Shown: one piece after another, positions 59,001-64,000 of the stretch | Layout: every line of letters starts with the position of its first letter | Numbering within the stretch: the first letter of the stretch is position 1 | Source: Neospora caninum Liverpool | Lineage: Eukaryota > Apicomplexa > Conoidasida > Eucoccidiorida > Sarcocystidae | DNA: 64,000 nt | Assembly: GCF_000208865.1 (NCBI RefSeq) | Contig: NC_018388.1 | Location: 1,736,001 to 1,800,000 of the forward strand | Direction: 5' to 3' | Made by a program: the position numbers and the translations under genes | Notes under the pieces: model-generated | Seen by the model: the letters and a program-made list of their open reading frames with translations, nothing else | What the model was told of the DNA's origin: nothing | Databases searched by the model: none

Positions 59001-60448
59001 TATGCATATATATATATATATGTATATATATGTATGTTGTTGTATGTATAAAAGATGCACACAAGGCTGCAAGCATGTGTGGAGACTCGCGTGGACGTCG
59101 TGTGTTTTGCTTGTGCCTGTTCGCTTCTTCGAAGGCGCGTGCTACTGCAGCTTCCGACTGCGTCAGTGGAGAGGAAAGGCTCTGGAGAGACTACAGAGAG
59201 GAAATAAGACACAGTCGTGCGCTGCCTCATGCACTTGGATACGACGCATGCACCCAACCACCGCATGCAGCCAACCGCCGCATGCAGCCAACCGCCGCAT
59301 GCAGTTCTTTGCATGCATCTTTCTTTTTTCTGCGTCGAGTTTCCCTTGCATACAATTCCTGACGTAGTGTTCGTGTTTCGCGTGTGTAGGTTGGAGGCCT
59401 GCAAGACGTGTCTCGGCGAGGATTTTCGGAAGCTGCGCACGCGCGTCTTCATTCCCGGTGACGGCAAAGTGCCGGTGAGAGACTCAAAGGCCTTGGAATG
59501 CTGCGTTTTTGCCGCCCGTCTTTATTTCTCCTCTCGCGTGCGAGCTTTCTTCTCTGGCCAGTTTTCTCCGTCTCGTTCTGAAACCCCCTCTTGCAAACGT
59601 CCCAGCGAGACCGCAAACAGAAAAAACGGGAGGCACGTCTCTGGTAGTGTTTGGCGAGAGAGCCTGGAAGGTCGCGTGTGTCCGTCTGAGTTCTGCGACT
59701 TCCGTGTTTTCGCGCAAACCTGTTGTCTCAGAGAACGGCCGCGTCACTCTGCATCCAAACGCCTGCAAGTTGGAAGTGTACATCCATCGACCCTCGCATG
59801 CTCGGCGAGGGACAGGAAGCCGCGTTCTACGGGGCGCACGTCGCTGCTCGAATTCGCTGTTTCCGCTCGCTGTCTCAAGACTTCGCGCTTCGTCTCCCCG
59901 CGACGCCCGCTCCTGGCTCAGGTTCGGGGACTCCGGTTTCGTTGGTCCGTGCGGAGAAAGAAGAAGGGGTGGCGAAGGAAGAAGACTCCGAAGAAGTCGA
60001 CCTGTGTGTTCTGATGGCAGTTCACTCGCACGCGCCGCTGCAAGAGTTTTTCGAGCGCATGCAGCGAGCGTATGCGCGGCGCTCGCGCTGTGGTTTTCTC
60101 TGCGTCTCCCTGCCTTGCTGCGGTAAGCCATTGAGAGAGACGTCTCCCGCTCTTGCTCAGGGGCGCACGCGCGACCGGCCAAGAGGCAAGACGCGGGGAT
60201 GAGCGGGAAGAGCGGGAAGTGTTCAAATCCCTCCCCGTGCTTCGCCACTCCTCTCAAGGGTTCTCTGAGCTCTCGCGTTTCCAACCAGAGGGGACGCCTT
60301 CAGAACAGGGTGTCCCGCTCTTCGCAGACGTGTCGACTCTTCCGCACGCCCCTTTCATTCTGCTCCATTCCAGTGTTTGTCGCTTATGCCATTTGTCGAT
60401 GCGCACACCCACCTATATATACACACATATATATACATATATACATAT

Positions 60449-60484
<36 letters not shown>

Positions 60485-60849
60485 TAGGATCCAGTCAGCA
60501 TCACAGAGGTCCATTATTTGTGTACGTGTATATATACAGTTTTGCATATGCATTCTATTTGCATCAACATATGTATTAACATGCATGAATCTTCACATGC
60601 TGTAGGTACGTAAATAGATTCGTTTTTGTGCATACACAGGATGTGTACGTGCATGTATGCACACTTGCAGATATGTGTGTGCATTTGCGCTGGTCTTGCC
60701 TGGTGAAATGAAATCACTTTTCCACAGGCTCGGAAGGCTTTCTGGCCCAGGCTCCGGTCCTGCGCTTCGAAGACCCTGCCGTGCTCTCCGAGTGTCGCGA
60801 GGTTCTCGTCTACTTTTCCCCCAGTCAAGCAACGGAACTTTCTCTTTAA
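56040..60849 (+). CDS. RRM protein fused to a SAM-methyltransferase-like domain
   Basis: Six exons agree in phase: 56040-56904, 57133-57917, 58714-58781, 59390-59474, 59732-60122 and 60728-60849; 771 residues. The RRM is assembled across the first junction: KLYIRGVSRSEDPSSLRERF (RNP2) and RGGYAFVTF (RNP1), residues about 285-345. A charged Glu/Arg-rich linker follows to about 530. The second domain starts RRLKYVTKFVRLLHGQDKLL, then FRKLRTRVFIPGDGKVP, WKCTSIDPRM, DLCVLMAVHSHAPLQEFFER and GFLCVSLPCCGSEGFL. GDG...P and SIDP are placed like motifs I and II of class I SAM methyltransferases; SLPCCG resembles the late catalytic/structural strand. This suggests an RNA-modifying enzyme, by inference. 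Exon 1 is mostly Ser/Pro low complexity with a run of serines; ATG 56040 is the first in frame but an earlier exon cannot be excluded. Confidence 0.72.
58959..59049. repeat. TA/TG microsatellite in intron
   Basis: TATA/TGTA-type repeat in the intron between exons 3 and 4 of the RRM-methyltransferase gene. Confidence 0.9.
59252..59303. repeat. 17-bp tandem repeat with GCATGC
   Basis: Three head-to-tail copies of CCAACCRCCGCATGCAG in the same intron as the TA microsatellite; each carries a GCATGC palindrome. Confidence 0.85.
60412..60485. repeat. TA/TACA microsatellite in last intron
   Basis: Alternating TATATACA units inside the last intron (60123-60727) of the RRM-methyltransferase gene. 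Confidence 0.9.
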
Positions 60850-60952
60850 GTTTTTTGCAGAGTTCCGCCCTCATATCACGCCGCAGACGATCGGGACGTG
60901 ACTCCCTCAAACTGAGACTCTCCTCGCTGCTGTAGCGACGTAACAAGAAGCC

Positions 60953-61026
60953 CATATATATATATATATATATGCATGATCGTGCTGAAATATATATATA
61001 TATATAGATAGATAGATAGATAGATA
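60953..61026. repeat. TA and GATA microsatellite
   Basis: Two TA runs separated by a short unique stretch; the second passes into six TAGA units at about 61005-61025. Confidence 0.88.
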
Positions 61027-61189
61027 TTGGTATCTATGTGTGTGTGCCATGGTGCATGTGCATCCATGCATTGTATTCCTGAAGAGAGCATGCATTCTGC
61101 TCTCGCGCCCCGAAAACGGATAAAGCGCATCTCAGGCCTCACCAAAAGCGGGTCTTTTTCCGTGTCCCTATGCATTTTAGCGGCATACC

Positions 61190-61230
61190 CGTATATATAT
61201 ATATATATATATATTTATTTATATATAGTT
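61190..61230. repeat. TA microsatellite
   Basis: Alternating TA run with a TTTATTTA interruption, intergenic. Confidence 0.88.
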
Positions 61231-61479
61231 ATGTGCGTGTATTTCACACCTACAAGTGTACGTGTGTTTGAGGGGGTTCGGACTGTTGTTTCCTTGCAAA
61301 GAGGAGATCGTGTTCGCAGCAGAGGCCGCTCTTTGTTCTCACGACTCGGAGGCACTTTTTCGCGTTTGGACCTTTTTCGCGTTTGGATTCGTCGCGCGTA
61401 TCGCGTCTCTCGCGCGGCGAACTCCCATCCCAAAAAGCAATGTCAGTCTGACTCCTCTCTCCACGCCGGTGCATAAGCA

Positions 61480-61545
61480 TATGTATATATATAGGCATAA
61501 ATATGTGTATGTGTATGCCTATATGTATATATATGTATATGTGGA
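61480..61545. repeat. TA/TG microsatellite
   Basis: Imperfect TATATG/TATGTA units, intergenic, same type as its neighbours. Confidence 0.8.
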
Positions 61546-62449
61546 GGGCGATTGAGCTAGAGATATAAGTATATAAAAGTATGTGTAGACATGTGTGCCC
61601 GGTGCATAGAGGAGCGTGGCGATGGAGAAAGAAGAGGAACTGAGAGCAGCAGCCAGGAAAAGAATATGGAGGGAAAAGATGAGTGCAGGAAGCGGAGGAA
61701 AAACGAGGGACGGAAAAGAAAGAAGAGAGCAGTTCTGCGTGAAAAACCGACGAAACCCCGGGGGAGAGCGGAGGGAAGCAAAAACAGAACTCTCCCGCAT
61801 GCACTTTCATTCACCACAGAGAAAAGACCTTCGCGCCTCTTCTTTCTCCTCGTTCAACACGGCGTGTCGGAACCCCCATAGTTTCTACAAAGGCGCGAAC
61901 ACAGGGACGTATATACGGCTAAATGTCAATCAAACATGCGAATTTTAGGTATATATATGCAGATATAGAGATAGTGGTATGCAAGTATGATTGTAGTTGT
62001 CTGTATATGTGTATTTAGGTGTATACTATATGCATCTATCTGTAAATGTGTTCATATGTATATGTATATGCAGATAGGCATATAAATACAGATCCACGTA
62101 GGGATATGCGTATATTCACGTAAGCGTGGGCGTGTGAGTAAGCCGGCCTTTCGCTTCGCGAGAGGAGCACAAGTGTGGCGGCGCTGTCTCCGTTTTTCCT
62201 CGACGGTTCAGAGAGGCGAGGCTTGTTTCTCAAAACTCGAAAGGCGCGGGGGCGGCCCGAGGGAGGCAAGTTTTGTTTTCAGCTCCAGAGCGGCGTGTGT
62301 CCCAGCCGACAGAGACAAAATGCGCTTCTTGTGCTCGTCAAAATGCATGCGGCCTCGGACCACACCTGAGAATTCCCCACACATGCACATCTATTCACTC
62401 GCAAAGGAATATATCTTTAGAAGTGTTTTACACATGCCTGCCTACCCTT

Positions 62450-62521
62450 ATCTATCTATATATATGTATATGTATATATGTATATGTATATATACGTATA
62501 TTGTGTACGTATATATATGTA
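62450..62521. repeat. TATG/TATA microsatellite
   Basis: Imperfect TATATG repeat with TACG interruptions, intergenic. Confidence 0.85.
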
Positions 62522-63084
62522 CGAAGCGCCTTTCGCTGAGCAGGCAGATTCCGTGGACAGACTTCGAGCTATTTTTAATGGAGCGACAATGCGACAGACT
62601 GGAGAGCAATACGAAAACTGTGTGCGCCCGATGGAGGACAGCAACGGAACTCGAGAGACGACTAGGTCTAGACACCCGGCGAGACAGATCGGGCAATCCT
62701 GCACTCCGCACTTGAGCTCTTATATGAACCATGTGTGCGCCCGCAATTCTCACCAAAGGCGACATTCGCTTTCACCTCTGCGGCTCTTTCTCCGGCCTTC
62801 TTCGCCATCAACTGCGCCCTTCACACACGCACAAGCATCTTTTAAAAGCGTTAAACAGCGTCATAGAACGTTTCACCAGGCGAAAAACGCCAGCAATAAA
62901 TACGTGCACGTCGATAAAAAACACAGGCAGATGTGCCTGTCTACGCCGGTTGCATTTTTTGCCTCTCAACTCTCTTGGATTCCTCGTTCCACTTCTTGGC
63001 TTACTCTCTGTCTCTCCGTTCTCTCCCTCTCTTCGCGTCCACTTTCCTACCCAAACGTAAGACAGCTGATCTTCCATATCTCTA

Positions 63085-63157
63085 CTCTGCATACATCTCT
63101 ATATATCTGAATAAACATCTATAAACATACATCTATAAGCATATATCTATATATATG
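63085..63157. repeat. ATCTATA-type microsatellite
   Basis: Repeated ATCTATA/ATAAACATC units over about 70 bp, intergenic. Confidence 0.75.
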
Positions 63158-64000
63158 CGTGCACAGAGTTTGAGATGAGCGTGGTCTTCTTTGCCTAGGT
63201 TGTTGTTCCGTGCCTCTATTCTTCTCTGTCTCTTTTTCGGCGACGGTCCTTCAGCGCCCAAGCTCGTTTACTTCTCTCGCGGACTTTCTGTCTCCCATTG
63301 CATATGAAGTGTCTGCGAGTGATTTCTTTTTCGCCCCTCGCCCTTTTCCCCAGCGTGTCACGCTTCTCTCTCTCCGGCATTTGTTTTCAAAAACGAGAAG
63401 GCCTCACTCGCGGAGGTGCTCAGCGGCCTGCACGTAGTCGCCCCGAGCTGCGTCGATCTTCCCGAGATGCTGTTGAGAGTCGACTGCGCAAAAAGAGAAA
63501 CGGAAGGACAAGTCGAGACGGCGGTAGAAAGAAGGAAACAGTCCGAAGCGGCCCCGGCAAAGAAGCTGACTGATATACCTGTTTTGCGGAACATGACAGA
63601 GGGGAAAAAGCGAGGGAATACGGGCGGAAAAAGCAGGGAAACGGAGAAACTGACGACTGAGGCTTCAGAAGTGTAAGAACGCGAGGCACGATCAGAAAGT
63701 GGGAAATCCAGAAAAGGTTCGAAACGAGGTATTGAAAAGAGAGCATGCAGATTCTGTTGTTCCGCAAAGGAAAACGCTCTCTTCGATGAGAGATGCATGT
63801 CCTTTCTTCCTACGATTTGCAAAAACGGTCATCCCGTGGCGAAGATAAGTCTTCCGTCGGCTACTGGTCAACTGCCTCGCCCCTGTCTCCTCCGAGGCGA
63901 GGCGAGACGCCATCGCGCCCGCTGCAGGTTCTGCGTGAGAGGAAGAAGGGGACAAAGGAAAAAAGGAAGGAAAAAAGTGAGGGAACGCGAGTCTCGGTTT

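Larger units (their letters stand above)
60850..64000. other. Microsatellite-rich region without supported gene
   Basis: 3.15 kb downstream of the RRM-methyltransferase stop. It contains TA- and GATA-type microsatellites (about 60953-61026, 61190-61230, 61480-61545, 61950-62110, 62450-62521, 63085-63157). Frames in between are tyrosine/isoleucine runs from these repeats. Near the right end, a plus-strand stretch at about 63393-63676 reads KASLAEVLSGLHVVAPSCVD and could be an exon of a gene continuing to the right, but a minus-strand frame overlaps it and no start or second exon can be shown. Confidence 0.5.

Noticed and set aside
60412..63157. CRISPR-like or transposon-end repeats
   Set aside because: The repeats are simple TA/GATA microsatellites in a eukaryotic genome, without spacers, inverted ends or a transposase frame.
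63358..63822. A 154-codon minus-strand frame near the right edge
   Set aside because: It overlaps an equally plausible plus-strand stretch, starts outside a good context and matches nothing; neither was called as a gene.

Overview
This window is nuclear DNA of an apicomplexan, most likely a tissue-cyst-forming coccidian of the Toxoplasma/Hammondia/Neospora group. The evidence is about 50% GC, intron-rich genes with GT-AG junctions, start contexts like AAAATG, long serine and acidic low-complexity insertions, and TA-rich microsatellites. The gene content also fits: a POP1 with large insertions, a Shewanella-like phosphatase, a flagellar CFAP91 (only the male gamete is flagellated) and a secreted protein whose cysteine periodicity recalls oocyst wall proteins. 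Species cannot be fixed from sequence alone. Gene models were built by joining exons whose reading phase agreed across each splice junction and whose joined protein made sense against a known family.

Layout: 1-1842 (-) FAM135-like gene running off the left edge; 3380-4264 (+) proline-rich secreted repeat protein; 6072-12311 (-) POP1, five exons; 13226-14110 (+) RidA/UK114, two exons; 16533-19871 (+) CFAP91/MAATS1, eight exons; 20196-22116 (-) DUF4392/D-glutamate cyclase-like, eight exons including a GC-AG intron; 23520-24593 (-) SHLP phosphatase with signal peptide and a GDEL C-terminus; 25679-26161 (-) small secreted protein; 27069-33030 (-) large secreted cysteine-repeat protein; 35698-36903 (+) ISD11/LYRM4; 38126-43370 (-) mitochondrial-type helical-repeat protein; 45145-47163 (+) unrecognised membrane/acidic protein; 49213-54687 (-) EEF2KMT (FAM86) eEF2-lysine methyltransferase, six exons; 56040-60849 (+) RRM plus methyltransferase-like protein, six exons. 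The last 3 kb is AT-microsatellite-rich with no gene that can be supported.

The genes are independent single-gene transcription units. Themes are RNA processing and modification (POP1, RRM-methyltransferase, helical-repeat protein), translation-factor modification (EEF2KMT), mitochondrial Fe-S assembly (ISD11), metabolite repair (RidA, D-glutamate cyclase-like) and sexual/oocyst-stage or secretory functions (CFAP91, SHLP, the cysteine-repeat protein, the proline-rich repeat protein). The most novel-looking items are the 32-residue cysteine module whose exons all end at the same point of the repeat, and the fusion of an RRM to a GDGKVP-type methyltransferase-like domain. Two short G runs, one in the cysteine-repeat gene and one in the small secreted gene, coincide with apparent one-base frame breaks.
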